A DNA stretch of 64,000 nucleotides from Vondammii sp040505895 (GTDB lineage Bacteria; Pseudomonadota; Gammaproteobacteria; Chromatiales; Chromatiaceae), in assembly GCA_040505895.1 (NCBI GenBank), contig JBEVXU010000002.1, positions 1 through 64,000 on the forward strand. The letters are read 5' to 3'. Both the position numbers and the translations under genes were made by a program. The notes under the pieces were generated by a model, which was given only the letters and a program-made list of their open reading frames with translations, searched no databases and was not told the DNA's origin. Each line of letters opens with the position of its first letter. Position 1 is the stretch's first letter. Shown one piece after another: positions 23,066 to 32,106 of this stretch.

Positions 23066-25006
23066 ATGGCAAATAAAATAATCGGTTATGCCAAGGGGAG
23101 ACTTTTTCAATTAATGATAGGGGTGACTGCTCTCGGTGTTCTGCTTCTGTCACTCATCTCTACTTACTTAACCTACAATAGCTTTGAGTCGCTCAATGAG
23201 GAGGTGGCCAGCAGGCTACAAGCGGGGGAGCAGCAGGTGGAGAATACGCTTGAGGAGAACCTGGAGCAGATCTCAATTTCCGCCACTAATACGGAGCAGA
23301 AAACAAGCAAGTCTCTAAATAGCCACTTGAGCACTGTTTTGCAGGGTGAGTTGGAGGTTACCAAGCAGTTATTAAGTGAATCTTTGCTGGAAACAGCGGA
23401 TGCCATGGCGTATATGCTCTCCGCTGTTTCAGCCGAAGAGATCCTTAGCAAGAATTATCTTGCTCTGGTGAGTTACGTCAAAGTTGCAAACAGCAACCCT
23501 AATGTTGTCTACGCCATTTACATGCGGCCCAATGGAGGCAAGCCCTTTACCCGCTATGTCAATCGAAAAAATCCGCAGGTCACTTCGCTCATTGAAAAAG
23601 GTGAAGGCCGCACCTCCATGGATAAGCTTTTATTTGCAGCGGCGGCCGATCCTAACATTAAGGAGGTTGCTCGCAAAATTCTTTTTGAAGGAAAAGAGCT
23701 TGGGACTATTCGTCTTGGGATCTCGATTGAGTCTGTGAGCCGACGTATATCAGAAGCACAGGCCAGGTCTGACAAGATGATCCACAACAGCAGCGTAGAG
23801 GTTAAGCAAGCATTGCAAACAGTGGCTCAGACCATCACTCAAAGCTTGCAGGAGAATATTTCACTGGTAAATGCACAAAGTGCCAAATCCAACAACGAGA
23901 CGCTGCAGGAGATTGAATCGAGTGCCGACAAACTGGTCTGGGTTCAAATGGGCATGATGATAGTGGTTGGCCTGCTGATACTGGCGGCGATGTGTGTATT
24001 CTTTATCATGCGAGTCACTATTCCTATCAATCGGCTGCAGATGACAATGAAGGATATTGCAGCGGGAGAGGGCGACTTGACTCAGCGCCTGATGGAGAGT
24101 GGTGGTGATGAGATAAGTAAGGTCGCCCAGGCATTTAATCTGTTTGTAAGCAAAATTCAAAAGACATTAATTCAGACTAGTGAGTCGACGGTTGAGCTCA
24201 GTGGCGCCGCCTCCACACTCGCGGAACTGGCACATCGAGATAGCGAGAGTGTCAACCAGCAATTGTTGGAAACACAGCAGGTGGCGACAGCGATTACCCA
24301 AATGGCAACCACGGTACAGGATACTGCACAGAGTGCTGACTCAGCCGCTAATGCCGTACGTGAAGCCAGTAGTGAAGCATCTCAGGGTAAAGAGGCAATG
24401 GTCCGCACTGTGGAGGCTATCGATACCCTCGCTGCTGAAGTGATCAATGCAGCAGAGGTGATTAATAAATTGGAAGCGGATAGTGAATCAATTGGATCGG
24501 TGCTCAATGTCATAGGGGGCATTGCTGACCAGACCAACCTGTTGGCACTTAACGCGGCTATAGAAGCCGCTCGTGCCGGAGAGCAGGGACGCGGTTTTGC
24601 CGTCGTTGCAGATGAGGTTCGGACACTGGCCGGCCGTACTCAGGAGTCAACAAGCGAGATTCACGCCATTATAGAAAACTTACAGAATGGTACACGCAAT
24701 GCGGCAAAAGTGATGAACGGTGGACTTTCGACTGCCAGACAAACCGTTGAGACCGCAGGTCGTGCGGGAGAGGCACTGGATAATATTGTTGAATCAGTCT
24801 CCACAATCCTTGACATGAATAATCAAATTGCCACCGCTGCAGAAGAGCACACTGCTGTCACTCAAGAGATTGGTCGCAGTGTAGTACGTATATCCGAAAT
24901 ATCGGAAATTGCCGCCGCCGGTAGTAACCAAACAGCGGATAAGAGTGTGGAACTGTCGAGTCTTGGCACCAAACTGAAGGGGCTGGTGGCACAATTTAAA
25001 CTCTGA
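23066..25006 (+). CDS. Methyl-accepting chemotaxis protein
   Basis: 646 residues. TM1 (LFQLMIGVTALGVLLLSLIS, about 14-34) and TM2 (WVQMGMMIVVGLLILAAMCVFFI, about 292-315) bracket a periplasmic sensor of about 255 residues. That sensor has long helical coiled-coil flanks and a Cache-like core (VSYVKVANSNPNVVYAIYMRP). A HAMP domain follows (VTIPINRLQMTMKDIAAGEGDLTQRL), then the signalling hairpin with the conserved DQTNLLALNAAIEAARAGE and GRGFAVVADEVRTLA near residue 500. There is no C-terminal CheR-binding pentapeptide. It lies about 90 bases downstream of the binding-protein gene, suggesting that protein is its co-receptor. Confidence 0.93.
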   Translation: MANKIIGYAKGRLFQLMIGVTALGVLLLSLISTYLTYNSFESLNEEVASRLQAGEQQVENTLEENLEQISISATNTEQKTSKSLNSHLSTVLQGELEVTKQLLSESLLETADAMAYMLSAVSAEEILSKNYLALVSYVKVANSNPNVVYAIYMRPNGGKPFTRYVNRKNPQVTSLIEKGEGRTSMDKLLFAAAADPNIKEVARKILFEGKELGTIRLGISIESVSRRISEAQARSDKMIHNSSVEVKQALQTVAQTITQSLQENISLVNAQSAKSNNETLQEIESSADKLVWVQMGMMIVVGLLILAAMCVFFIMRVTIPINRLQMTMKDIAAGEGDLTQRLMESGGDEISKVAQAFNLFVSKIQKTLIQTSESTVELSGAASTLAELAHRDSESVNQQLLETQQVATAITQMATTVQDTAQSADSAANAVREASSEASQGKEAMVRTVEAIDTLAAEVINAAEVINKLEADSESIGSVLNVIGGIADQTNLLALNAAIEAARAGEQGRGFAVVADEVRTLAGRTQESTSEIHAIIENLQNGTRNAAKVMNGGLSTARQTVETAGRAGEALDNIVESVSTILDMNNQIATAAEEHTAVTQEIGRSVVRISEISEIAAAGSNQTADKSVELSSLGTKLKGLVAQFKL

Positions 25007-25034
25007 ATTGTAGACCCCGGGAGGCTGTCCGAGA

Positions 25035-25154
25035 ATAGAAGAGCCTACTACGGAGTTGGCTGGCAGCCTGCGCCAATTGGTGGATGCGCTTGACTTTGCA
25101 TCCATGCAAGGGCTGCTGAAGCAATATGGCCAACGAGATCAAACCGTAAATTGA
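25035..25154 (+). pseudogene. Short coding remnant
   Basis: Thirty-nine codons ending in TGA without a start (IEEPTTELAGSLRQLVDALD, then FASMQGLLKQYG). It resembles the helical tail of a two-component or chemotaxis protein, but the family is uncertain. Confidence 0.3.
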
Positions 25155-25340
25155 TAAGGTATGCCGTGTTTCAGTAAGTGCGAAAAATCTCCTCAGCCTA
25201 GAATCCTCAGTTGACCGCCTCATTCTAGTAACTTCTCAACTCAAGTTTAGGAGTTCATAATGGCAAAAAACCGTTCCTTCTGCGCCATTACTCATGCTCC
25301 AATCGCATCGTAAATGCATCCAATTGAAGGCTTCGGATAA

Positions 25341-25514
25341 AAAACTGATGACAGCAAAGCGCTATCTGGCTCTGACACCTTGAGCAAACTGACCAGTGTC
25401 GCTGCCAAGGTAATCGAGAAAGGTAAAGGAGTCCTGCCAAACAACGATCCGGTTCAACCCAAGATCGTCAAGATAATCAGCAAGGGTAATCTGGTTCAAG
25501 ATGGTGAATTCTGA
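25341..25514 (+). pseudogene. Short coding remnant before ICE boundary
   Basis: Fifty-seven codons and a stop with regular protein-like composition (SDTLSKLTSVAAKVIEKGKG, then PKIVKIISKGNLVQDGEF), but an in-frame TAA precedes it and no start is found. A nearby MAKNRSFCAITHAPIAS start in another frame may be its displaced N-terminus. The region 25155-25340 otherwise holds nothing recognisable. Confidence 0.3.
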
Positions 25515-25568
25515 GTAAACTCACATCCATGACCACACATTGGAAAATAGTTATATCGAGACATTGAG

Positions 25569-25892
25569 ATGGATTTTCAGTTCGACCAATTTGCACTATT
25601 GGTGGCGTGTCTGATAGGACTCATCGTATTTTCAGCGTACAGCATCAGAGCAGTGCGCAAATCTGGTATTGCCTCCTACCTAAGAGGCTTGTTATTTGCT
25701 GTAAAGGCAACCATTGCTGTCATGAGCAAACTTATCTTTGGTTTTGTCGGCTTTCTGGCCTCAAGTGCTGATACATCCGAGGAAGAAGAAAGTGATGTTT
25801 CTGCAGGTGCATTCAGAGGTGGGACATTAAATTACCGCACCGGAAAACTCGATGATGGCACTGATCCCTATGGATGGTATGAGAAGGATTAA
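25569..25892 (+). CDS. Hypothetical small membrane protein at ICE edge
   Basis: 107 residues. One membrane helix at residues 7-25 (FALLVACLIGLIVFSAYSI), a second hydrophobic stretch at about 38-65 (LRGLLFAVKATIAVMSKLIFGFVGFLAS), then an acidic linker (EEEESDV) and a tail GTLNYRTGKLDDGTDPYGWY. The family is unknown to me; the DGTDPYGWY ending recurs, to my memory, in small proteins of mobile elements. It converges on the TraG-like gene with only eight bases between the two stops. Confidence 0.55.
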   Translation: MDFQFDQFALLVACLIGLIVFSAYSIRAVRKSGIASYLRGLLFAVKATIAVMSKLIFGFVGFLASSADTSEEEESDVSAGAFRGGTLNYRTGKLDDGTDPYGWYEKD

Positions 25893-25900
25893 AATCTCGT

Positions 25901-27466
25901 CTACCGCCTCATCCCTTTGCTGACAATTCCCTTTCCAACAGCACCTCCTTGTTTTCCCGACTCTTGTGCTGGAGCGCGCAATGGGTTGGTCGCATTCTCA
26001 ATGGAACGTCCAACCTTCACCCCTGCCCACGCCATCATCCCGCTCCACAGCAACGGCAACCCGAGATAGAGGCTGGTGGTAACCATGTTGAGCAACATAC
26101 GTTTGGTATCATGCTCTCCTGGATTGGCGAAGATTTGCAGGAAAGTATTCACATCTGGGTACATGGACTGGATAAGATTCTGGTCCACCCACATAGCGAG
26201 GTACCAGAGCACACTCCAGAATTTGACAGTAAAGATGGCCATGGCGCCGACGACCATCATGGAGATGGAGTACCGAGAAAGCACGACTACCATGGGAAGC
26301 AAGGCGTAGATACCCAGTAGCAGCACAGCCTGAACCATAGGTAGCGCTTGAAGGACTGCGGTCATGGTGACAGAAAACAGTGCTGATGCGGCCAACACAC
26401 CTCCCGATGCCAGACCACCTTTGGCGATATTCTCTACTGTGCTCAACATACCCGTGCTTCCGGCATTGTGAGCGACAAGGTCGTTGTTCGACCACGACGG
26501 TGGTGAATTTGTCAGCACGGTCTTGGCGACTGCATCGTTTTGCTGTTCACTGGCCAACGCCGGAGCCACCGCGACGACGAGGCCGGAAAAACCTGCCGAG
26601 GTCGCGTCAGCCTCTTTAATCAGCTTTTCCCGCAGACCAATCGCTCCGTCTTCCCACCATTGTTTGCAGTAGGGCTTACCCCAGGTGGGCGGTGCAGCTG
26701 GGTCGTATTCAGTATCACGAGCCGCATTATAGCCCCAGCCACTAATCTGCGTGGTCGGACGCAAGGTATCGTAGTAGCCGGATGTATTGCGATACACCTG
26801 CGACCCCATCCAGTCCGGATCATCAGGCCCATAGGTTGTCAGCAAGGCGGTGACGCCGGCAGTAGATGGGCGTTCAGCCTGGTATTTTGACCGCGCAGGG
26901 ATGTAACACTGGCTGAAGAAGTCACTCACTTCCTGGCGCAGGCGAGGATCGGCAATGGTGGCAAGCCTTGCCTGTTGCTCGTAGGTGCGCATATCCACCG
27001 CATTCGGGAGGCCTTCGACCACAGCATGATTGAATCCGGAGGTCATTGATAACACCGCATACCACCACACCGGAATATTCACCGTCGCCGGCGACCCCGC
27101 AAACCCGGTGGAACCATAGGTGCTCTGGGGCGCCGCAACCGTAGCCGTTGGTGGAGTCGGATCGATCAGCGTCGGCGGCGGTGTGTAGTTGAGTGCAGCC
27201 GCGTTGAGTGGCGTCAGTGCCGCTGGCTGCCCGGCCAGCACGACCACCAGCAGCGCAATGAAGAGCTCCAGTTCCATGCGCCGTAGCGACAGCCCGGTTA
27301 CGGTGCCAAACTCCCCACCCTCAGCAGGTTCACGCCAGTTATCGATCAATATACCGAGGAACGGCAGGAACACGATGCCCGTACCGAGCAGGACATCCCA
27401 GAGGATGCCATAGAAGGTCCAGCCGAACAGTGTGGTGAAGAGCTCAAGATAGCTGTCGACGGTCAT
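25901..27466 (-). CDS. ICE conjugation protein with TraG N-terminal domain
   Basis: 521 residues. Membrane helices occur near the N-terminus (FYGILWDVLLGTGIVFLPFLGILI, then ELFIALLVVVLAGQPA). After a large periplasmic segment a C-terminal cluster follows (LASGGVLAASALFSVTMTAVLQALPMVQAVLLLGIYALLPMVVVL). This matches the TraG_N protein of PFGI-1-type ICEs, needed for pilus assembly and mating-pair stabilisation. It is the last gene of the transfer module here. The gene overlaps its upstream neighbour by four bases (ATGA), indicating coupled translation. Confidence 0.85.
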   Translation of the reverse strand: MTVDSYLELFTTLFGWTFYGILWDVLLGTGIVFLPFLGILIDNWREPAEGGEFGTVTGLSLRRMELELFIALLVVVLAGQPAALTPLNAAALNYTPPPTLIDPTPPTATVAAPQSTYGSTGFAGSPATVNIPVWWYAVLSMTSGFNHAVVEGLPNAVDMRTYEQQARLATIADPRLRQEVSDFFSQCYIPARSKYQAERPSTAGVTALLTTYGPDDPDWMGSQVYRNTSGYYDTLRPTTQISGWGYNAARDTEYDPAAPPTWGKPYCKQWWEDGAIGLREKLIKEADATSAGFSGLVVAVAPALASEQQNDAVAKTVLTNSPPSWSNNDLVAHNAGSTGMLSTVENIAKGGLASGGVLAASALFSVTMTAVLQALPMVQAVLLLGIYALLPMVVVLSRYSISMMVVGAMAIFTVKFWSVLWYLAMWVDQNLIQSMYPDVNTFLQIFANPGEHDTKRMLLNMVTTSLYLGLPLLWSGMMAWAGVKVGRSIENATNPLRAPAQESGKQGGAVGKGIVSKGMRR

Positions 27467-27846
27467 GCCCTACTCCCCTGCAACACGGCCAGCACCTGGC
27501 CAAGCAGGTTCTGACCCAACACCAGCTCGATCACCACGAGCCAGGTCACGATGCGCCAGCGCAGATTATCCAAAGTATCTCGCTGACCCTCGTCGATCCG
27601 CCCCCAGCAATGGAGACTGCTCGTCAAGAGCGGCCAGGCCATGGCCACCAAGGCGATGAGAAACAGTCGGAATCCGGTAAAGAGCGGCTTCAAAGCATCG
27701 ATGCGGGACTGAATCTCGCTGACCGAGAACGTCTGGACCGAATGCCAGAGGATGCCGCCGGTGCTCAACGCCAAAGCAACCGCCAGCAAGGTCAGCAGGA
27801 GGAACCAGCGTCGGCGAAAAGCAAGCCCGCTACGGAACACGACCAT
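27463..27846 (-). CDS. ICE small inner-membrane protein, unrecognised
   Basis: Best start is the ATG at 27846 (MVVFRSGLAFRRRW), 127 residues; longer frames overlap the upstream gene extensively. Two or three hydrophobic stretches are visible: WFLLLTLLAVALALSTGGILW, LFLIALVAMAWPLLTSSLHCW and IVTWLVVIELVLGQNLLGQ. It is embedded between the TIGR03755 and TraG-type genes with overlaps on both sides. Its conserved position suggests a membrane accessory of the mating channel, but I do not recognise a named family. Confidence 0.6.
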   Translation of the reverse strand: MVVFRSGLAFRRRWFLLLTLLAVALALSTGGILWHSVQTFSVSEIQSRIDALKPLFTGFRLFLIALVAMAWPLLTSSLHCWGRIDEGQRDTLDNLRWRIVTWLVVIELVLGQNLLGQVLAVLQGSRA

Positions 27847-29191
27847 TACCCAGCGGACGAGGATCGATCGTGGGCACCCGTGGCGTTTGCAGGGAGGATT
27901 GCCGTCGAGCCGCAGCACGCTGGAGCAGTGTTGCGATCGTATCGGAGACCACTTCCTTGCGTACCCGGGTCTCGAACAGGAGGTTCTCTATCTCCTTGTC
28001 CAGCTCAGTGATTGAAATATCTGCATGCTCCCGAGCCACTTCGGTGGCATAGACCTCCGGCACCTGTCGACCGGATAGCAGCAGTCGTCGGGCGTACAGC
28101 GCCTTTTCCACGGTGCGGGCGGTACTGATCTCCGAGACCAGCCGCCCCATGATAAGACTCTGCTCGGAGGCCGGCATCTCCCGGATCGCCTCGATGACCT
28201 GGCGTGTTATGGCCACACCGGGAGCCGTAATGTTGTCCAGATTAGCCAATGTCAGTGGCGTCGCCCCACTGACCAGGTTCTGTATTTCAACGGTGACGGC
28301 GGTCGCTTCCTGATTCAGTTTCGGTAACAGACCGGTGCCGGGAATACTGTCCTTGCGGCAGGTATCACAGGTGGTCACGATATTCTCACCTACTACGTCA
28401 ACGACCCAGTCCCTTGCATCCGCCGGGGTAGTCCAGATCTCTGTCAGTCGGGTTGCCGACGCAGGTGATACGGGACCCACCGTGGTGATAGGCCGGTTCA
28501 TATTGATGTTGTACCCAGCCTTGACGATGTCACCGGTGAACTCCAGGACGGGCTGACCTGCTCCCCCCGCTTGGCCACCGACCCAGGGAATACCACTATC
28601 ACCGTTCGATGATTCGACGGCATCCTTTGCCGTGACGGCATCATTGCCACCAATCCCCATTTGCACTTTCCAGTCATTACCCTTGGACAAGGTAATGAGG
28701 TCGGCATAGGGGCTCTTGCCCTGCGCGATCTCGGCCTCCATCTGTTCACAAGACTTGATGGCCAACTGCATGGTCTCCTCGGCCTGCAACAGGGCATTCT
28801 GGAACATGTCGTAGAGACCGGGATTGGCACGCTGCAGAATCAAGGCCGGAAGCGAGGCAATGGCGGCGCTGGCCGCGGCCGTCATCGCATTCAGCATGTT
28901 GTCGACCCCGGCGCCGATATTGTTCAGGGTATTGGTCACGGCAGCCACTGGATCGAACTTTCCACAGCTGTATCCCATCCCCAGTTGAGCGGAACCACCC
29001 AGGGTCATCGATACGACGGACGGATTGGCCGGCACCGACACTGGCTCTGCGCCACCGATCTCGTAATACCAGAGGCTGTCTTCCGTCGGCCCTTTGGTAA
29101 GGGCATGGGCGTTATTCAATCCAAGCAACCCAATCAACAGCCAAGCGGTAATCCTCAGGTTGTGGAAAGTGTATGGAGATCGTTTATTCAT
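27830..29191 (-). CDS. ICE protein TIGR03755 (PFL_4711 family), TraH-like
   Basis: 453 residues from the ATG at 29191, where a signal sequence begins (NLRITAWLLIGLLGLNNAHA). The mature part has GGSAQLGMGYSCGKFDPVAAVTNTLNNIGAG, several Cys (IKSCEQME, TTCDTCRKD), and a long helical C-terminus (RTVEKALYARRLLLSGRQVPEVYA). This corresponds to the exported PFL_4711-type protein, related in role to F-plasmid TraH in the periplasm. The start overlaps the upstream stop by four bases. The tail overlaps the next gene by 17. Confidence 0.82.
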   Translation of the reverse strand: MNKRSPYTFHNLRITAWLLIGLLGLNNAHALTKGPTEDSLWYYEIGGAEPVSVPANPSVVSMTLGGSAQLGMGYSCGKFDPVAAVTNTLNNIGAGVDNMLNAMTAAASAAIASLPALILQRANPGLYDMFQNALLQAEETMQLAIKSCEQMEAEIAQGKSPYADLITLSKGNDWKVQMGIGGNDAVTAKDAVESSNGDSGIPWVGGQAGGAGQPVLEFTGDIVKAGYNINMNRPITTVGPVSPASATRLTEIWTTPADARDWVVDVVGENIVTTCDTCRKDSIPGTGLLPKLNQEATAVTVEIQNLVSGATPLTLANLDNITAPGVAITRQVIEAIREMPASEQSLIMGRLVSEISTARTVEKALYARRLLLSGRQVPEVYATEVAREHADISITELDKEIENLLFETRVRKEVVSDTIATLLQRAAARRQSSLQTPRVPTIDPRPLGNGRVP

Positions 29192-30210
29192 GGGGGATAG
29201 GCCATCCAGTCGATAGAAAACAGAAACCACTGGCCGCGTCGCCGACAGCACTTGTAGGGCCGCCACAGGTTCCAGACGTAGTCACCCGCGCTATCGACGC
29301 GGCCACCGCCCCAGCCGGTGAGGCTGGCGAGATCATTCGTCCCGAAGACGTTGCAACTCAATTCAGGCCGCGGGACCAACATCTGCCAGGTCCCGGTCCG
29401 ACGATCCTTCTCCACCAGCGGACCTGGCGGCCAGACCTTCCCGAAACCGGAAGACCCGGTCACTGGGACATATACGTGCGGCTGACCGGTGCGCGTGACG
29501 ATATCGCCAGCGCGCTGAGCATTGATGGCTGCAGCCTTGGGTTCTTCGGCCTGTGTGGTCCAGCCGGTCCGTGGATAGACACCGCCCCAAGTTTGCAGGG
29601 GCCAGCTACCCAGTTCGCGCAGACCCGGGATGAAACTTGCCGGATAGAAGATCTCCGGCACCTCCTGCCGCCAGGACAGGGCATCAAGGCCGGACTGGAA
29701 ATAGGGGAAGAAGGATGTGGTCTGGGACGGGCACAACAGGCCGGTCCCAGAGACGATACCTGTAAGAGAACTAAGCGGATGTCCGATAGCATCGGTTTCG
29801 CGATACACCAAGTTCTTATGGTCACGTTCCGAGGAACCTTCCGTCCGGTTACCTGCGCTGTCGATCGGAACCGGAAACAAGGCACCCAGCAAACCCGTGG
29901 CGGCAGCTTTCTGGGCGAGACCCAGGGTTGCCCGGATCTCGGCCCAGGGATTGCCGCCCAGTTCGTTGTAAGCACTGACGACCAGATCCGGATTGTAATG
30001 ACCGACCTTGATCGAGGTCCTGACACTGCAACCGGTCCAGGAACAGCGCAGCCAAAAACACATGCCAATGGGCATCCAGCGCATACAGGTAAGTGCGGCA
30101 GCCGTGGTTTTGGCGACAATGGCAGGTGTGGTGATGCTGCCTGTATTTCCAGCCACAGGAAAAAGGAGCACGGCAGCGAACAGGAAAGACAGGTACCGTG
30201 TCGATTTCAT
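29188..30210 (-). CDS. ICE protein TIGR03756 (PFL_4710 family), TraU-like
   Basis: 340 residues from the ATG at 30210; an ATG 21 bases upstream would lengthen the N-terminus. Signal peptide MKSTRYLSFLFAAVLLFPVAG. The mature protein has the Cys-rich TraU-type pattern: LTCMRWMPIGMCFWLRCSWTGCSVRTSIKVGHYNPDLVVSAY, later GLLCPSQTT and a C-terminal WRPYKCCRRRG. Disulphide-rich periplasmic proteins of this type stabilise the pilus base and mating pairs. It lies in the same operon as the TIGR03757 and TIGR03755 genes, with overlaps at both ends. Confidence 0.87.
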   Translation of the reverse strand: MKSTRYLSFLFAAVLLFPVAGNTGSITTPAIVAKTTAAALTCMRWMPIGMCFWLRCSWTGCSVRTSIKVGHYNPDLVVSAYNELGGNPWAEIRATLGLAQKAAATGLLGALFPVPIDSAGNRTEGSSERDHKNLVYRETDAIGHPLSSLTGIVSGTGLLCPSQTTSFFPYFQSGLDALSWRQEVPEIFYPASFIPGLRELGSWPLQTWGGVYPRTGWTTQAEEPKAAAINAQRAGDIVTRTGQPHVYVPVTGSSGFGKVWPPGPLVEKDRRTGTWQMLVPRPELSCNVFGTNDLASLTGWGGGRVDSAGDYVWNLWRPYKCCRRRGQWFLFSIDWMAYPP

Positions 30211-30695
30211 TGCCGATTTTTCGCCTGCCATGTCTGGTAATGATCGGCCGCGGCACTCAGATCAGTCAGGCCGTAGACCACTACCTCACCGCCAAACACG
30301 ATGGAGGGATAACGATCGACGCCGTATTGAGCCGCCTTTGCCAAGCCCATTGCCGTATGCCGCATCCGTGCGCTATCTTCCTCACGGAGTTGCTCGAAAT
30401 GCTGCAGCACGACTCGCTTGGATTGCTCAGGATCGGCAGTAAGGCCTTTGGATAGCTTCACCTCGATACGCTGGATGCCATCCAGTTCGTAGACGTGGAG
30501 TTCGCTTCCCCTGTAACCCGGCTGTCGGTTGAAGGCTGACTCACCAGTGACAGAAGACTCTGTCGTGGTGAACACCTCGAGGAGGTTCAGATACCCTGCT
30601 CCGTTCTGAGCAGCTTGCGCAGCACCGACGGCCAGTAGCGCGGAAAGAACCGAAACCGGGAAGCTGAATCGAATTGACTGTGTATTCCTGATCAT
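30207..30695 (-). CDS. ICE protein TIGR03757 (PFL_4709 family)
   Basis: 162 residues from the ATG at 30695 (a GTG six bases upstream is possible). A signal peptide (FSFPVSVLSALLAVGAAQAA) precedes a thioredoxin-like/TrbC-like fold: LNLLEVFTTTESSV, LHVYELDGIQRIEVKLSKGL, and MGLAKAAQYGVDRYPSIVFGGEVVVYGLTDLSAA. This is the small periplasmic protein that precedes the TraU- and TraH-like genes in this ICE class. Upstream, instead of the conjugative ATPase normally found close by, there is a 2.7-kb cargo block. Confidence 0.85.
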   Translation of the reverse strand: MIRNTQSIRFSFPVSVLSALLAVGAAQAAQNGAGYLNLLEVFTTTESSVTGESAFNRQPGYRGSELHVYELDGIQRIEVKLSKGLTADPEQSKRVVLQHFEQLREEDSARMRHTAMGLAKAAQYGVDRYPSIVFGGEVVVYGLTDLSAAADHYQTWQAKNRQ

Positions 30696-30857
30696 TTGCA
30701 CGAATAGCCCGCTGATAATGCGATGGGCTATCGTGGCTTGCCGGTCAGACTTGTGGAACCAGAAACTCTTTCAAGACACTGCGCGTTTTTTGTTTCAGCT
30801 AAGACAGTACAGGGGGTAGATTTGTGGAAGGGTTATCAGATATTGGTGATATTGCTG

Positions 30858-31751
30858 TTACTTCAACAGCAAATCGTTAAGCGATGGCGGCTCTGACTGT
30901 TCGCGAACAGACTGTACAATAGCATGGGGCGGCTCTCGTAGTCCGCCGGCAAATTCAATGACAAAGTTAACTGCATCAGCTACCTGATTCCTCGAGAGAT
31001 CTTTATCTCGACAGCATTCACCATAGAGCATATCAGGACGACCACATCCGCAATATTCATCTTCTTTTAACTCCAAGATTCTTTCGTAAGGATGAAAAAC
31101 TGCCTGCTGACCAGGCCAACGACCGAAAACTTCCAAATGAAGATGTCGGAATGCCCAGAGCGTGTAAAGGTCCAAAAGCTCGACAATAGAATCGCCGAAA
31201 ACCCATGTCCCATCCGTTGGATGGAACGCACATATTGAACCGTCAGGGAAATTCGTATGACGAGATCCAATCCATGTTAACCCTCCCAAAGAACATCTCC
31301 AGAAACCCCAGGCCCGCACGATCGTCCTATCGTAGGAAACCCCGGTAAGAAAAATGGCTGCCTTCTGAAGTCTTGGTAACAATGAACTTTCAGTCAGCAG
31401 CCATAAGCCGTCTGCCTGTTCCCACACTTTTGTCCCCGGATAGGCCCGGTGAATCGCATCTAGCTCGTCTTCGTAGCGGACTTGAACACTTGTGCTGACG
31501 AGCGGTGTGGCTTGACGGGGCGACCATGATCTTCCGGCCGCCCTTTCCCCTCCGGGGGCCCATTTCCGTGGTTTGGTTGTGGATCTTCTCTGCTTTTCAT
31601 GGTATTTCTCCTCGCCCAAAGTTGAAGGTACGGTAAGCTCGCTGGGCATTACGAGCCCGCCGTTTTTAACTCTCGGAAATATTCGCTGATCGAGCCGTGA
31701 CCCGATTTCCCGCAACGCATTTTCTATCGCTACGTCCACGACTCTTTCCAT
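30858..31751 (-). CDS. SEC-C motif protein of unknown function
   Basis: 297 residues from an ATG at 31751. The N-terminal 90 residues are basic and probably flexible (KQRRSTTKPRKWAPGGERAAGRSW). A folded domain follows (VRYEDELDAIHRAYPGTKVWEQADGLWLLTESSLLP and RAWGFWRCSLGGLTWIGSRHTNFPDGSICAFHP). Near residues 240-258 a zinc-binding SEC-C-like motif is visible (YCGCGRPDMLYGECCRDKDL). Such motifs appear as accessory nucleic-acid- or protein-binding modules. It follows the YjzC-like gene on the same strand and is divergent from the XRE/ImmA pair, so both are probably under that control. Specific function unknown. Confidence 0.62.
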   Translation of the reverse strand: MERVVDVAIENALREIGSRLDQRIFPRVKNGGLVMPSELTVPSTLGEEKYHEKQRRSTTKPRKWAPGGERAAGRSWSPRQATPLVSTSVQVRYEDELDAIHRAYPGTKVWEQADGLWLLTESSLLPRLQKAAIFLTGVSYDRTIVRAWGFWRCSLGGLTWIGSRHTNFPDGSICAFHPTDGTWVFGDSIVELLDLYTLWAFRHLHLEVFGRWPGQQAVFHPYERILELKEDEYCGCGRPDMLYGECCRDKDLSRNQVADAVNFVIEFAGGLREPPHAIVQSVREQSEPPSLNDLLLK

Positions 31752-31773
31752 TCCTTATTCCAGCACCTGATCA

Positions 31774-31950
31774 CTAGTGTTTGGTCGGATCGACCAAACG
31801 ATATTTGGAACCAGGTGCTGGCGTGGGCGGTAGAGGCTCTCCCCGCGTTACTGTCCGTTCCGCACCTTTTCCCCCACGAGGCCCAATAATCTGGTATTGC
31901 CCAGATCTGGGCGCTTTTTGTCCCGGTTTATATCCACTACGTTTACCCAT
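31774..31950 (-). CDS. YjzC-like small protein
   Basis: 58 residues from the ATG at 31950 with a strong GGAGG nine bases upstream. The sequence (MGKRSGYKPGQKAPRSGQYQ, then a GPRGG turn, and later PPTPAPGSKYRLVD) resembles the Bacillus YjzC family, which starts with a RxGQKAPxSGxY motif. Function is unknown in that family as well. It is basic and glycine/proline rich, without a membrane segment. First gene of the divergent minus-strand unit, next to two operators. Confidence 0.6.
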   Translation of the reverse strand: MGKRSGYKPGQKAPRSGQYQIIGPRGGKGAERTVTRGEPLPPTPAPGSKYRLVDPTKH

Positions 31951-31971
31951 GCGTAAGTCCTCCAAATACAG

Positions 31972-32061
31972 CCTGTTGTCTGTCTAGACAACAGGCATGC
32001 CATTTAAAACCCACGTCCCGTACCACGGAAACGTGGGCCTGTTGTCCAGCTAGACAACAAT
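31972..32061. promoter_or_regulatory. Divergent promoter region with two TGTTGTC-N6-GACAACA operators
   Basis: Operator 1 (31974-31993) and operator 2 (32040-32059) both read TGTTGTC, six bases, GACAACA; their centres are 66 bases apart. Between them is a nested stem (CCCACGT and CCGT pairing with ACGG and ACGTGGG). A TATACT -10-like element at 32063-32068 lies just past operator 2, toward the XRE gene. Binding by the XRE protein would control both directions. Confidence 0.78.
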
Positions 32062-32106
32062 GTATACTGCCTCTCCACTTAATGCAAGCACCAATTAGGA
32101 GAAAAA

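Noticed and set aside
29173..30240. 355-residue plus-strand frame
   Set aside because: It is the antisense shadow of the TIGR03756 gene in GC-rich DNA; the minus-strand gene has a signal peptide and family motifs.
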